Source of the DNA: JBOCEF01 sp050586345
GTDB taxonomy: Bacteria; Pseudomonadota; Alphaproteobacteria; Rhodobacterales; Rhodobacteraceae
Direction: 5' to 3'
Assembly: GCF_050586345.1 (NCBI RefSeq)
Contig: NZ_JBOCEF010000004.1
Location: forward strand, 62,001 to 126,000
Length of the DNA: 64,000 nt
This document shows positions 7,867-15,198 of this stretch, one piece after another. The stretch's first letter is position 1. The number at the start of each line of letters is the position of its first letter. A program made the translations under genes and the position numbers. The notes beneath the pieces were generated by a model that was not told the origin of the DNA, did no database searches, and saw only the letters and a program-made list of their open reading frames with translations.

Positions 7867-7975
7867 TCGCGCATTGGCGACGAAAGCGTGGGCAGACGTG
7901 ATCGCCCCCGCCGTGCATTCTGGCGCCCCGGCCCTCACCTTGCCTGCACCGCCCCCACGCCCGAAAGCCCGCCCC

Positions 7976-9160
7976 ATGACCCCCAAGGCCCGCGCCCTCG
8001 CCGTCCTCTTCACCGCCGAGATCGCGGCCATGGCCCTCTGGTTCGCCGCCGCCGCCGTGCTGCCGGACATGCTGCGCGAGGCGCCGATGTCCCCGGCCCG
8101 GCAGGCGGCGCTCAGCGCAGGCGTCCAGCTCGGCTTCGTCATCGGCGCCCTCGCCTCGGCTGCGCTGGGGCTGGCGGACCGCTACGACCCGCGCCGGGTC
8201 TTCGCCGCCTGCGCCTGGTCCGCGGCGGTCGCCAATGCCGGGCTGCTGTGGGCCGCGCCCGGATCCGACGTCGCCATCGCGCTCAGGGTCGCCGTCGGGG
8301 CGCTGCTGGCCGGGGTCTATCCCGTCGGCATGAAGATCGCCGTGGGCTGGAGCGTGAAGGACCGCGGCTTCATCGTCGGCGCGCTGGTGGGGGCGCTGAC
8401 CCTCGGCTCCGCCCTGCCCCACGCCGTGCGCCTGGCCGGGGGGGCCGACTGGCGCGCCGGGCTCCTCGCCGCCTCGGCCCTCGCCGCGGCGGCGGGCGCC
8501 CTCATCTTCGCCGCCCGCCTCGGGCCGCACCACGCCCGCGCCGCGACCCTGTCGCTCCGCGCGATGACCGAGGCCTGGACCAACCGCCGCGTGCGCCTCG
8601 CCATCGCCGGCTACCTTGGCCACATGTGGGAGCTTTATTCCTTCTGGGCCTGGATCGGCGTGGCGGCAGGCGCCTCCGCCGCAGCCTCCAACTGGGATGG
8701 CGGCGACTGGTTCGGCCCCCTCACCGCCTTCTGCGCCATCGCCGCCGGGGCCCCGGCCTGCGTGCTGGCGGGCCGCGCCGCGGACCGGCTCGGCAAGGCC
8801 GAGGTCGCGGCGGGCGCGATGGTCCTCAGCATGGCCTGCGCCATCTTCACCGCCCTCGCCTTCGGCGGACCGCCCTGGCTGTTCTTCGCCTGCGCGCTGG
8901 CCTGGGGGGTGACGGTGATCCCCGACAGCGCCCAGTTCTCGGCCCTCGTGGCCGACGCGGCGCCGCCCGAGCGGGCCGGGTCGCTGATGACCCTGCAGAC
9001 CGCGCTCGGCTTCGCGCTGACCGCCGGGACGGTGCAGGCCGCTCCGGTGATGGCGGCGGCGGTCGGCTGGAGCTGGACCCTGGCGGCCATGGGCCTCGGG
9101 CCCGTCGCCGGGATCGCCGCGATGCTGCGGCTGCGCGCCATGGGGCCGATCCTCCGCTGA
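7976..9160 (+). CDS. MFS transporter
   Basis: The 394-residue product is hydrophobic throughout, with about twelve predicted membrane segments. Features include the first-helix pattern FTAEIAAMALWFAAAAVLPDM, a cytoplasmic loop LGLADRYDPRRVF between helices 2 and 3 in the place of the MFS G-x3-D-R-x-G-R-R motif, and the second-half counterpart LAGRAADRLGKAEVAAG. The substrate cannot be told from sequence. It is divergent from a MarR regulator, a common arrangement for drug or aromatic-acid transporters. The ATG at 7976 opens the first membrane helix; the longer frame upstream is low-complexity sequence. Confidence 0.88.
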   Translation: MTPKARALAVLFTAEIAAMALWFAAAAVLPDMLREAPMSPARQAALSAGVQLGFVIGALASAALGLADRYDPRRVFAACAWSAAVANAGLLWAAPGSDVAIALRVAVGALLAGVYPVGMKIAVGWSVKDRGFIVGALVGALTLGSALPHAVRLAGGADWRAGLLAASALAAAAGALIFAARLGPHHARAATLSLRAMTEAWTNRRVRLAIAGYLGHMWELYSFWAWIGVAAGASAAASNWDGGDWFGPLTAFCAIAAGAPACVLAGRAADRLGKAEVAAGAMVLSMACAIFTALAFGGPPWLFFACALAWGVTVIPDSAQFSALVADAAPPERAGSLMTLQTALGFALTAGTVQAAPVMAAAVGWSWTLAAMGLGPVAGIAAMLRLRAMGPILR

Positions 9161-9392
9161 CGCAGCGCCCCGCCCCTCGCCCCGCCCCACCCCGGGCGCC
9201 GAATCCGCCGATTCCCCGCCCGCCCCCTTTTCCGCCCCGCGCAGCCCGTTTGCGCCATCCGGGGCGCCGCCTTTCGCCCTTGGTGTGTCGCGCGCAGGTG
9301 GACGCGCCCCCGCGCCCTTGCCTATGACAGTCGTCAGTTGAATTTCGGCGCGGACCACAGGCCGCGCCCCGGACGTCGGAGCCCTTGCCCAG

Positions 9393-10244
9393 ATGACCAA
9401 TCCCTTCGTTCTGACCCTCTCCTGCGAGGACCGTCCCGGCATCGTCGCCGCCATCACCACCGAGCTGGCGGCCATGGGCTCCAACATCACCGAGTCCAAC
9501 CAGTTCTGGGACCGCGAGAGCAACCGCTTCTTCATGCGCGTCGCCTTCGACGCCCCGGACGGCAAGGAAGGGAACGACATCGAGAAGCTGATGGCCCCGG
9601 CCTTCGACCGCTTCAGCATGAAGTCCCGCCTGCAGGACATGGCCCGCAAGCCGAAGATGATCCTGATGGTGTCCAAATTCGACCACGCCCTGCTGCACCT
9701 GCTCTACCAGGTCCGCGTCGGCCAGCTGGACGCCGAGGTGGTGGCCATCGTCTCCAACCACCCCGACGCCAAGAAATTCGCCGATGACGAGGGCGTGCCC
9801 TATTACCACTGGGCCGTGACCCCCGAGACCAAGGCCGAGCAGGAGGCCAAGCTGCTCTCGCTGGTGAACGAGACCAACGCCGATCTCGTCGTCCTCGCCC
9901 GCTACATGCAGGTGCTGTCCGACAACCTCTCGAACCGCCTGTTCGGCAAGGTCATCAACATCCACCACGCCTTCCTGCCCGCCTTCAAGGGCGCCAACCC
10001 CTATCGCCGGGCGCATGAGCGCGGCGTCAAGCTGATCGGCGCCACCGCCCACTACGTCACCCCCGATCTCGACGAGGGCCCGATCATCGAGCAGGAGGTC
10101 GAGCGCGTGACCCACGCCATGTCCGCCAAGGACCTCGTGGCCGTCGGCCGCGACGTGGAGAACAAGGCCCTCTCGCGCGCCGTCAAGCTGCACCTCGAAA
10201 GCCGCGTGATGCTCAACGGCATGCGCACCGTCGTCTTCGCCTGA
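9393..10244 (+). CDS. purU: Formyltetrahydrofolate deformylase PurU
   Basis: PurU hydrolyses 10-formyltetrahydrofolate to formate and tetrahydrofolate, balancing one-carbon pools. The 283-residue product has an N-terminal ACT domain (LTLSCEDRPGIVAAITTELA, about residues 5-85) and a C-terminal formyltransferase-fold hydrolase domain with INIHHAFLPAFKGANPYRRA (catalytic His) and TPDLDEGPIIEQ (catalytic Asp). Its length is normal. A strong terminator at 10298-10327 follows the stop. The 232 bases upstream hold no other gene and no obvious promoter. Confidence 0.97.
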   Translation: MTNPFVLTLSCEDRPGIVAAITTELAAMGSNITESNQFWDRESNRFFMRVAFDAPDGKEGNDIEKLMAPAFDRFSMKSRLQDMARKPKMILMVSKFDHALLHLLYQVRVGQLDAEVVAIVSNHPDAKKFADDEGVPYYHWAVTPETKAEQEAKLLSLVNETNADLVVLARYMQVLSDNLSNRLFGKVINIHHAFLPAFKGANPYRRAHERGVKLIGATAHYVTPDLDEGPIIEQEVERVTHAMSAKDLVAVGRDVENKALSRAVKLHLESRVMLNGMRTVVFA

Positions 10245-10297
10245 CGCCGCCGCTCCCGGCCGCGCTGGCCGCGGCCCCCGGACGCAAAAGACGCAAG

Positions 10298-10327
10298 AAA
10301 GGCCCGCCGGTTCCCCGGCGGGCCTTT
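10298..10327. terminator. Bidirectional rho-independent terminator
   Basis: Perfect 13-base arms AAAGGCCCGCCGG (10298-10310) and CCGGCGGGCCTTT (10315-10327) enclose a 4-base loop. It lies between the convergent genes purU and the secreted cyclase gene and can serve both strands. Confidence 0.9.
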
Positions 10328-10348
10328 CGCATTCTCATCCCCGGCGGA

Positions 10349-11320
10349 TCAGTACAGCGCCACCGGGTTGATCACCATCTGCACCGAGCCCTTCACCCGG
10401 GCCTGGCCCAGCACGAACATGAACTCCTTCACCCCGTCGCGCACCAGCGGGCCGGTGTTCATCGTCTCGAGGATGTAGATCCCGTTGTCCCGCAGCAGCA
10501 CGACGTGGGAATAGAACACCTTCTGCCCCGCGGGCGGCGGCACCACGTCCACGCCCCAGGTGTCGGCCCCCACGGCCATCACGTTCATCGAGGCCAGGTA
10601 CTCCGCCACGTCCTGCGTGATCCCCGGCTCGCCCGACACCCATTCCTGCGGCGCGCTCTCCAGCTTGCCCTCGGTCCAGCCGGTGTGCATCAGCACCACG
10701 TCGCCTTCCCGGATCTCCACGCCCTGCGCCTCGGCCGCCGCCTTGAACGCCGCCTCGTCGATCACGTGGCCGGCGGGCAGAACGTCCATGCCGAAATGGC
10801 TCGCCATGTCCACGACCACGCCGCGGGTCACCAGCGGCGGGATCTGGTGGACCCCCAGCCTGGTCAGGCCCGTGGTGGCCGAGATGTCCTCGGCCTTGTT
10901 GCAGTTGTAGTAGCGCCCGTGATCCCCGAGGTGCCCCAGTCCGTCGATCTGCGACCCGATGCCGAACCACATCTGGATCACGTCGTCATTGTAGACGCCG
11001 CCCCCGCCATAGCCGAGCGCATCCTTGCCCCGCGTCTGGTTCGGCTGGATCACCTGCATCGACAGCGAGCGCGGCGCGAAGGCGGGCGTGTCCGGGCCGA
11101 TGGTGATCCCCAGCGGCTGCGACTTGCCCTGCTTGATCAGCTTGGCGGCCTCGAGCGTCCGCTCGGGGCTGAGCATGTTGGCCGCGCCGAGCTGGTCGTC
11201 GGCGCCCCACTTGGACGGCTGGCAATCCTGCGCGAGGGCCGGGGCGGCGAGGCCGAGGCCCAGCGCGGCGGCCCCGGCGACGCGCAGCACGCTGCGCGCC
11301 GTAAACGGCGTGTTGAACAT
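10349..11320 (-). CDS. Secreted cyclase-family hydrolase
   Basis: The 323-residue product has a signal peptide (about residues 1-31, ending APALAQD) and a PF04199 cyclase-family domain: KWGADDQLGAANMLSPERT, then GIGSQIDGLGHLGDHGRYYN as the probable metal site, VTRGVVVDMASHFG, GDVVLMHTGWTEG and PGITQDVAEYLASMNVMAVGADTWG. As in the truncated gene at 1-371, the metal motif is Q-x-D-x3-H instead of the kynurenine-formamidase H-x3-H-x-D. Export to the periplasm is unusual for the family. The start at 11320 follows AGGAGAAC. The gene stands alone between two terminators; its substrate is unknown. Confidence 0.85.
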   Translation of the reverse strand: MFNTPFTARSVLRVAGAAALGLGLAAPALAQDCQPSKWGADDQLGAANMLSPERTLEAAKLIKQGKSQPLGITIGPDTPAFAPRSLSMQVIQPNQTRGKDALGYGGGGVYNDDVIQMWFGIGSQIDGLGHLGDHGRYYNCNKAEDISATTGLTRLGVHQIPPLVTRGVVVDMASHFGMDVLPAGHVIDEAAFKAAAEAQGVEIREGDVVLMHTGWTEGKLESAPQEWVSGEPGITQDVAEYLASMNVMAVGADTWGVDVVPPPAGQKVFYSHVVLLRDNGIYILETMNTGPLVRDGVKEFMFVLGQARVKGSVQMVINPVALY

Positions 11321-11493
11321 TCCAGTTCTCCTCCCTGACGCGGGCTTTTTCGCCCGCTGTTGTTCAGCAGGAGAAAGGTGACGGGCGGAATCACGCGCCG
11401 TCAACATTTTTTGTGAAAAGGAATTCCACAGATGAATGAAAAGCGAATTCTTCCGCGGCGCAGCGCAATTCGGACGCGGCGCAGCAAACATCG

Positions 11494-11521
11494 AAAAGGG
11501 GGCGCCCGGCGGCGCCCCCTT
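11494..11521 (-). terminator. Rho-independent terminator of the ECF sigma operon
   Basis: On the minus strand arms GGGGGCGCC and its complement (11498-11506 and 11511-11519) with a 4-base loop are followed by TTTT. It sits 54 bases after the anti-sigma stop at 11575. Confidence 0.85.
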
Positions 11522-11574
11522 CCGCGCCGCGCGCCCGCGGCAAGGGTCCGAATTCATCCGCCGGACGCGCGGCC

Positions 11575-12402
11575 TCAGAACCGTTCCGGGTCGCCCGTCG
11601 CGACCACGTCCGTCGGCGCCCCGGTGGGCGAGCCGCCCGGGGGCTCCAGCGACACGCCGAAATGCGCGCCCGGCAGGAAGCCGCCGCCGGGGGCCAGAAG
11701 CTCGGCCGGCATCCGCAGCGCCTGCGATCCGCCCTCGAGCAGGCCCATCGACACCGGCGCGCCCTCGTTCGCCATCCACATCTGGTAGACCCCGTCCGCG
11801 GGCTCGGGCCCCGAGACCTGGCGCACCAGCGTCTCGCCCGTCACCTCGTCGAGGACGGCGAAGAAGCCGGGGCCGCCCGCCTCGCCCTGGATCAGGGCGA
11901 CATAGCGGACCTGGGCGGGCTCGACCGGGCCGAAATGCACCGGCGCGATGTCCGGGCGGATGACCGAGACGGCGCCGACCAGCACGCAGGCCGCGGCCAG
12001 CGCGCGCCAGGCGAAGACCTCGCGGCGGCGGGAAGGACGGATCGGCGTCGGGGCGGCGGGGGCCGGGGCCGGTTCGGGCGCCGGGGCGGCGGGCGCGGCG
12101 TCGGCGGCGGCGGCGGGGGCCTCCACCACCTCCGGCCCCTCGCCGAACAGCTCGCGCAGGATCCGGCGGCGGGCCGAGGGCGGCGGCGGCACGGCGGGGA
12201 CGTCCTCGGCCATGCCCGACAGCCGCTCCTCCCAGGCCGCGACCAGCGCGGCGAAACCCGGGTCCCAGGCCGCGCGGGCCTTCGCCCGGGCGCGCGCGTC
12301 GAACTCCAGCACGCCCAGCGCCAGCTCGGCGGCCAGCAGCTCGTCCTCCGGCACGCCGGGCATGTCGGGGGGAATCCCGGGGGTATCGTCCTGCCCGCTC
12401 AT
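11575..12402 (-). CDS. Membrane anti-sigma factor (RskA/anti-SigK type)
   Basis: The 275-residue product has an N-terminal anti-sigma region (ELLAAELALGVLEFDARARAKA, then FAALVAAWEERLSGMA), a long Ala/Pro-rich linker at about 95-125, one membrane helix (FAWRALAAACVLVGAVSV) and a periplasmic C-terminal domain with PADGVYQMWMANEG and SLEPPGGSPTG. The last two are hallmarks of the RskA C-terminal domain (PF10099). It would hold the adjacent ECF sigma factor inactive at the membrane. Its ATG overlaps the sigma stop as ATGA, so the two are made together. Confidence 0.92.
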   Translation of the reverse strand: MSGQDDTPGIPPDMPGVPEDELLAAELALGVLEFDARARAKARAAWDPGFAALVAAWEERLSGMAEDVPAVPPPPSARRRILRELFGEGPEVVEAPAAAADAAPAAPAPEPAPAPAAPTPIRPSRRREVFAWRALAAACVLVGAVSVIRPDIAPVHFGPVEPAQVRYVALIQGEAGGPGFFAVLDEVTGETLVRQVSGPEPADGVYQMWMANEGAPVSMGLLEGGSQALRMPAELLAPGGGFLPGAHFGVSLEPPGGSPTGAPTDVVATGDPERF

Positions 12403-12959
12403 TCGGCCATGCACTCCCGCAACGAGATCAGGCTGCGCCGCAGCCAGGTGCGCATCGTGTTCAGCGGCACCTCGAAGGCCGCCGCCAGCTCCTTGTACGA
12501 CAATCCGTCGAGATACGCGCCCTTCACCGCCTTCGCCCGCGCGGCGTCCAGCCGGGCGAGGCATTCGGCGATGCGCGCGGATTCCGACCGGCCCACGGAC
12601 AGATCCTCGGGCGTCGGGCCGCGATGGGGGACCTGCTCGGCCGCCTCCTCGCGCTCATCCCGCGCCAGCGCGGCGTTGCGCGCCCGCAGCCGGTCGACGG
12701 CATGGTTGCGCGCGATGGCGATCAGCCAGGACATCGGGCTGGCCTTGCCGGCGGCGAAGCGCGGGGCGCCGCGCCAGACCTTGATGAAGACTTCCTGCAA
12801 CGCGTCCTCCGCCTCGGCCCGGTCCTGCAGCATGCGCAAGAGCACGCCGAAAAGCTTGGCCGACGTGCGGTCGTAAAGCTCGGCGAAGGCCCCGCGGTCA
12901 CGCCGCGCCACCTCGCCGATCAATTCCGCCACGCGGGCCCTGTCCAGGTCTGTGGTCAT
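12399..12959 (-). CDS. ECF-family RNA polymerase sigma factor (SigK/RpoE-like)
   Basis: The 186-residue product has region 2 (AFAELYDRTSAKLFGVLLRM, DRAEAEDALQEVFIKVWR, then SPMSWLIAIARNHAVDRLRA) and region 4 (ARIAECLARLDAARAKAVKGAYLDGLSYKELAAAFEVPLNTMRTWLRRSL), so it is a complete ECF sigma factor. Partnering with an RskA-type anti-sigma places it near the SigK group. Its own upstream region has a GAAAC-N17-CGTT pattern at 13020-13045 that may be an ECF promoter. The genes it controls cannot be read from this window. Confidence 0.94.
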   Translation of the reverse strand: MTTDLDRARVAELIGEVARRDRGAFAELYDRTSAKLFGVLLRMLQDRAEAEDALQEVFIKVWRGAPRFAAGKASPMSWLIAIARNHAVDRLRARNAALARDEREEAAEQVPHRGPTPEDLSVGRSESARIAECLARLDAARAKAVKGAYLDGLSYKELAAAFEVPLNTMRTWLRRSLISLRECMAE

Positions 12960-13019
12960 GCGGCGCGCCCCTTCCCCTCACGGTCGTCGGGGCGGCGTCA
13001 TCCCGCACACCCCTCGAAC

Positions 13020-13045
13020 AACGTGACCGGACGCGAGGAAGTTTC
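13020..13045 (-). promoter_or_regulatory. Possible ECF/EcfG-type promoter of the sigma operon
   Basis: On the minus strand GAAAC (13041-13045) and CGTT (13020-13023) are separated by 17 bases, one mismatch from the alphaproteobacterial EcfG consensus GGAAC-N16-17-CGTT. It is about 60 bases ahead of the sigma gene and overlaps the stop codon of the upstream glycosyltransferase gene. Autoregulation or general stress control are both possible. Confidence 0.45.
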
Positions 13046-14375
13046 AAGCGTGCATGCAAAGTTCATGTATCGCCGCCGCCCAGGCGGCGTGGTCCCCCGG
13101 CGGCAGGAACCGCGCCGACGGCCCCCCCGCCTCGCGCAGCGCCGGAAGGTCCGACAGCAGCGCCGGAACCCCCAGCGCCGCCGCCTCCATCGCCGGAAGG
13201 CCCAGCCCCTCGGCGCCCGAGGGCATCAGCAGCCCGTCCGAATGCGCCAGCAGCGCCGTCGCCTCGGCATCCGTCGCGCCGTCGAGCCAGACCACCCCCG
13301 GCGGCGGATCGAGCAGCCGCTGCACCAGCCCCCGCTCGGCCCAGCCGCGCCGCCCCACCACCGCCAGGCGCGGGGCCGGGGCGGCGCGCCCGAAGCGGGC
13401 GAACTCCTCCCAGATGTCGAGCAGCATCGCGTGGCCCTTGCGCGGCTCCACCGTCCCGAGACAGACGAAGAGCGGCCCCGGCGCCGCGGTCAGCCGCGGG
13501 GCCAGCAGGTCGCGCACCAGCCCGGGCGCGGGCACGGCGGCGCGGGGGGCCAGCGCCACCCGCAGCACCTGCGCCCCCGGGCCGCCGCGGGCGTCCCATT
13601 CCGCCGCCGTGGCCGCGGAATTGGCCAGCACCAGCGTGCGCCCCGGCGCGGCCTCGACCCCCGCAAGGAAGCGGGCGAACCGGGCCCGCCCCTCCGGCGT
13701 CTGGGCCTTCGGATGGGTCAGGGGGATCAGGTCATGCAGGATCACCCGGCGCGGCATCCGCCCGTCCGGGTCCAGCATCGCCATCGCCGCGGAACTGCGC
13801 AGCAGCCCGCCATGGCCGCCATTGACGTAGATCGCGCCCCCCGCGGCCCGGCGGCGCAGCAGGTCCGGCGCCCGCCCCCGCCGCAGGATCGGCGCGCGGG
13901 CCAGCGCCAGCCGCTGCCCGGGGCTCAGCCGCAGCCCCCGCCAGCGCCGGTCCAGCGCATCGAGGAACCGCACCGCGCCGGTCCACGGGACCGCCCGCGC
14001 CGCCTCGCCCCGCAGCGCCGCGAAATGCAGCCCGTCGCCGAGCCGCGCGTAAAGCTGTTTCGCCAGCGCGATGTCGAAGCGGTCGATGCCGGTGGCGAAG
14101 GGCCGCCCCGCCGCGCCCAGCAGGCGCGTCAGGTCGAAGATCGCGCCCGCCGCCCGGCTCGGCCCCGGGGGCGGGGCGTCGAAACCGGGCGGCGCCGCGT
14201 GCGGCCAGGGCGCCGCCGCCGGGGGCGGATCGCCGAGCGGGATGGTCTGCAGGCACAAGTCGAACCCCGCGGGCGCGAGGGCGCACCCGCCCCGCTCCGC
14301 CCGGTCCCGACCCCGCGCCCGGTCCCCGGGGCGGACGCCGACCACGATCTTCTCCGCCCGCGACATGGGCGCCAT
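13044..14375 (-). CDS. GT4-type glycosyltransferase
   Basis: The 443-residue product resembles group-1 (GT4, GT-B fold) glycosyltransferases. The C-terminal half has VCLGTVEPRKGHAMLLDIWEE, LAVVGRRGWAERGL and GLLMPSGAEGLGLPAMEAAALGVPALLSDLPALREAGG, the E-x7-E nucleotide-sugar region. The N-terminal half is less conserved, with GAIFDLTRLLGAAGRPFATGIDR and RRVILHDLIPLTHP. No signal peptide is seen. The likely role is addition of a sugar to a surface polysaccharide, but no other polysaccharide gene is nearby. Its C-terminal coding end overlaps the putative sigma promoter. Confidence 0.85.
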   Translation of the reverse strand: MAPMSRAEKIVVGVRPGDRARGRDRAERGGCALAPAGFDLCLQTIPLGDPPPAAAPWPHAAPPGFDAPPPGPSRAAGAIFDLTRLLGAAGRPFATGIDRFDIALAKQLYARLGDGLHFAALRGEAARAVPWTGAVRFLDALDRRWRGLRLSPGQRLALARAPILRRGRAPDLLRRRAAGGAIYVNGGHGGLLRSSAAMAMLDPDGRMPRRVILHDLIPLTHPKAQTPEGRARFARFLAGVEAAPGRTLVLANSAATAAEWDARGGPGAQVLRVALAPRAAVPAPGLVRDLLAPRLTAAPGPLFVCLGTVEPRKGHAMLLDIWEEFARFGRAAPAPRLAVVGRRGWAERGLVQRLLDPPPGVVWLDGATDAEATALLAHSDGLLMPSGAEGLGLPAMEAAALGVPALLSDLPALREAGGPSARFLPPGDHAAWAAAIHELCMHA

Positions 14376-14428
14376 GGTGGCGCAGCGCGCCTTGCCCCGG
14401 GGTTAACCGGGCCGTCAGGGTCCGCGCC

Positions 14429-14488
14429 TGGCCGGCCTCACTTTGCCAGCCTCACCTGGCCGGCCTCACCTGAGCCAGCCTCACTTGG
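14429..14488. repeat. Four tandem 14-15-bp units running into the hemP stop codon
   Basis: Four copies of a GGCCGGCCTCACYT-like unit (variants GGCCGG or GCCAG before CCTCAC) lie head to tail from 14429 to 14488. The last copy contains the hemP stop codon. Units alternate GGCCGG and GCCAG forms. Confidence 0.65.
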
Positions 14489-14678
14489 TCAGGATCAACT
14501 TGCCCTGCCGCGTGATCCGCAGCGCATAGACCGCGCCGTCCAGCACGATCCGCGCCGTCCCCGCCGCGCTGGTCAGCAGCCGGGCGTCATAGACGGGGAT
14601 GTCCTCGATCTGGTCCTCGAGCGGCAGGGACGGACCGGCGCGCGAGGCGGAGGGGTTCTGGGCGATATAGGGCATCAT
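14481..14678 (-). CDS. hemP: Hemin uptake protein HemP
   Basis: The 65-residue product ends ALRITRQGKLILTK, the diagnostic C-terminus of the HemP/HmuP family (Y-x-L-R-x-T-x-x-G-K-L-I-L-T-K), preceded by PVYDARLLTSAAGTARIVLDGAVY. HemP is a small protein or regulator needed for haem-uptake gene expression in several proteobacteria and is usually under iron control. Here it is isolated, without receptor, TonB or hmu genes in the window. The ribosome site AAGGA lies 8 bases before the ATG at 14678. Confidence 0.9.
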   Translation of the reverse strand: MMPYIAQNPSASRAGPSLPLEDQIEDIPVYDARLLTSAAGTARIVLDGAVYALRITRQGKLILTK

Positions 14679-15198
14679 TCAGGCTTCCTTTCGGATCGTC
14701 GAGGGGGACGCCGGATCGAACGCGTCCAACAGCCGCTCCAACCGCCAGGGCCCGAGAAGCACGGTGTCGGGAAAGTCTTCGCGCGCCCTCTTGGGCGCAG
14801 GCGCGGCGGGTCGCTGCATCGGACGGCCTCCGGGAAACGCGGCGCGCATCGCCCGGCCGCCCGGAAACCGGGCGGAGACGGCGCGCATCGCAAGGGGTGC
14901 GGGCGGGATCGGCGGGGCTGTCGGCGCACGAAAGGAAAGGCGCGGATGGCTGGCCGGCGACTCCATTTCTGACCGTTTCAGTCGGATAAGTCAAACCCGA
15001 TTGTTTCACTCGGAGATAATCTCTCCCCCCGGCGCCGCCAGGCGAACACGGCCCACGCGCCCCCTTGCGCCGATGGATCGTAAGGGGCACGTATGAACCC
15101 CAGTTTCGCAGCGGCGCCCCGGGGAGAGGGCCGCGCCGCCGCCGCCGCGCCGCGCCGGGATCCTCCCGCGCCGCGCCGACCGACCCAAGGAGACCCCC
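14679..15198. other. 520-base gap between hemP and the aldehyde dehydrogenase gene
   Basis: The gap should hold divergent promoters for hemP and the dehydrogenase. Two direct repeats, GTTTCAGTCGGATAA (14975-14989) and GTTTCACTCGGAGATAA (15003-15019), lie 28 bases apart and may be regulator sites, perhaps for iron control of hemP. A minus-strand frame of 95 codons (14679-14966) ends one base before hemP, but it is repetitive (two copies of FPGGRxM) and has no recognised domain, so I do not call it a gene. Confidence 0.4.

Noticed and set aside
6451..9327. 958-codon plus-strand frame over hyi, marR and the MFS gene
   Set aside because: Composition is His/Arg/Pro-rich shadow protein; the real genes are in other frames with recognisable domains.
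7316..9676. 786-codon minus-strand frame antisense to the MFS and purU genes
   Set aside because: Gly/Glu/Arg low-complexity shadow; both plus-strand genes have clear families.
14679..14966. 95-codon frame ending directly before hemP
   Set aside because: Possible leader peptide or small gene, but it contains a DNA repeat, lacks a known domain and its only ribosome site candidate is weak. Left in the gap note.
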